A DNA stretch of 64,000 nucleotides from Shimia sp. Alg240-R146. Its GTDB lineage: Bacteria; Pseudomonadota; Alphaproteobacteria; Rhodobacterales; Rhodobacteraceae. Below are positions 63,815-64,000 of the stretch, one piece after another; positions within the stretch are counted from its first letter, which is position 1, and every line of letters starts with the position of its first letter. The stretch spans positions 248,001-312,000 of the forward strand of contig NZ_CAMZOK010000002.1 in NCBI RefSeq assembly GCF_947331465.1. The letters are read 5' to 3'. Under the pieces are notes generated by a model. It did no database searches. It had not been told where the DNA came from and was given only the letters and a program-made list of their open reading frames with translations. A program made the translations under genes and the position numbers.

Positions 63815-64000
63815 ATGACCTATTCTGATACACATCTGAAAACCATCCTGAACCGCACCAAGGTTGTGGCGGTTGTTGGCGTTTCCATGAATCCGGTGCG
63901 GCCAAGCTATTATGTGGCGCGCTATCTGTCTCTCAAAGGATATCGCGTGATACCGGTCAACCCAGGGCACGTTGGCAAAATCCTGTTTGGCGAACCGATT
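63815..64000 (+). CDS. CoA-binding protein (YccU-like), N-terminal part (cut by window edge)
   Basis: The first 62 residues of a small protein with a Rossmann-like CoA-binding domain. The start MTYSDTHLKTILNRTKVVAVVGVSMNPVRPSYYVARYLSLKGYRVIPVNPGH matches the CoA_binding_2 family: VVAVVGxSxxPxRPSxxVxxYL and GYxVIPVNPxxxG. It is open to the window edge. The family is common and its biochemical role unsettled. No strong ribosome site precedes the ATG. Confidence 0.85.
   Translation, partial: MTYSDTHLKTILNRTKVVAVVGVSMNPVRPSYYVARYLSLKGYRVIPVNPGHVGKILFGEPI

Overview
This window is a stretch of chromosome from a GC-rich alphaproteobacterium, most likely a marine Rhodobacteraceae of the Roseobacter group. 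The inference rests on familiar alphaproteobacterial genes and neighbourhoods: pepN next to malate synthase G with GlcG, fused-type PntA with PntB, a DUF3422 protein, a SUV3-like helicase followed by an S4 protein, FdxA and CarD, cobS/cobT divergent to each other, hpd with a divergent Lrp-type regulator, and tRNA-Tyr next to rlmB. I see no insertion sequence, prophage, CRISPR array, rRNA operon or replication origin. Genes are tightly packed on both strands, with many 1 to 8 base overlaps.

Layout. 1-10071: aminopeptidase N (cut by the left edge), glcB-glcG, a class I glutamine amidotransferase-like hydrolase, a Qnr-like pentapeptide repeat protein, an SDR, an isoprenylcysteine methyltransferase-like membrane protein, and pntAB closed by a strong terminator. 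10138-12663: a redox-type HxlR regulator divergent from a WrbA-like flavodoxin with three phased operator-like dyads between them, then a DUF3422 protein. 12732-24794: a divergent nutrient-uptake and catabolism locus. The peptide-type ABC transporter binding protein and two permeases run leftward. The fused double ATPase, an ArgE-like deacetylase, an FAD-dependent amine/amino acid oxidase and three tandem M20 amidohydrolases run rightward. Together these look like import, deacylation and oxidation of N-acylated amino acids or small peptides.

24851-41863: housekeeping and single genes. These are a CHASE-PAS hybrid histidine kinase, moaA, a small lipoprotein, the glmU-glmS-alkD-like operon, a phosphoglycolate phosphatase, a MmgE/PrpD protein, a DegT-type aminotransferase, a lysophospholipase-like hydrolase with an SCP2 protein, a TPR protein, the SUV3-like helicase, an Hsp15-like S4 protein and ferredoxin FdxA. 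42143-49026: CarD, a potassium channel with a C-terminal zinc-ribbon-like motif, cobS/cobT, a Kef-type antiporter, an Lrp-type regulator and hpd.

49104-62271: the most accessory-looking part. It holds a large single-pass protein whose two ends resemble secretion/pilus assembly proteins, with an unknown lysine-rich protein behind it. Next come a SIMPL-domain protein, metY, and a TetR regulator divergent from a PhlG-like (diacetylphloroglucinol hydrolase family) enzyme with a 22-bp palindrome between them. A lone glycosyltransferase-like protein and a small periplasmic protein follow. Last is a second TetR regulator divergent from a translationally coupled operon of flavin monooxygenase, BASS-type transporter, epimerase and SDR. 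62377-64000: tRNA-Tyr, rlmB, a 438-bp gap with an AT-rich core and an isolated terminator (a possible small RNA), and the start of a CoA-binding protein cut by the right edge.

The candidates I would follow up first are the PhlG-like/TetR pair, the FMO-BASS operon, the phased HxlR operators and the two-ended secretion-like protein. All functional claims come from reading translations by eye; no database search was run.
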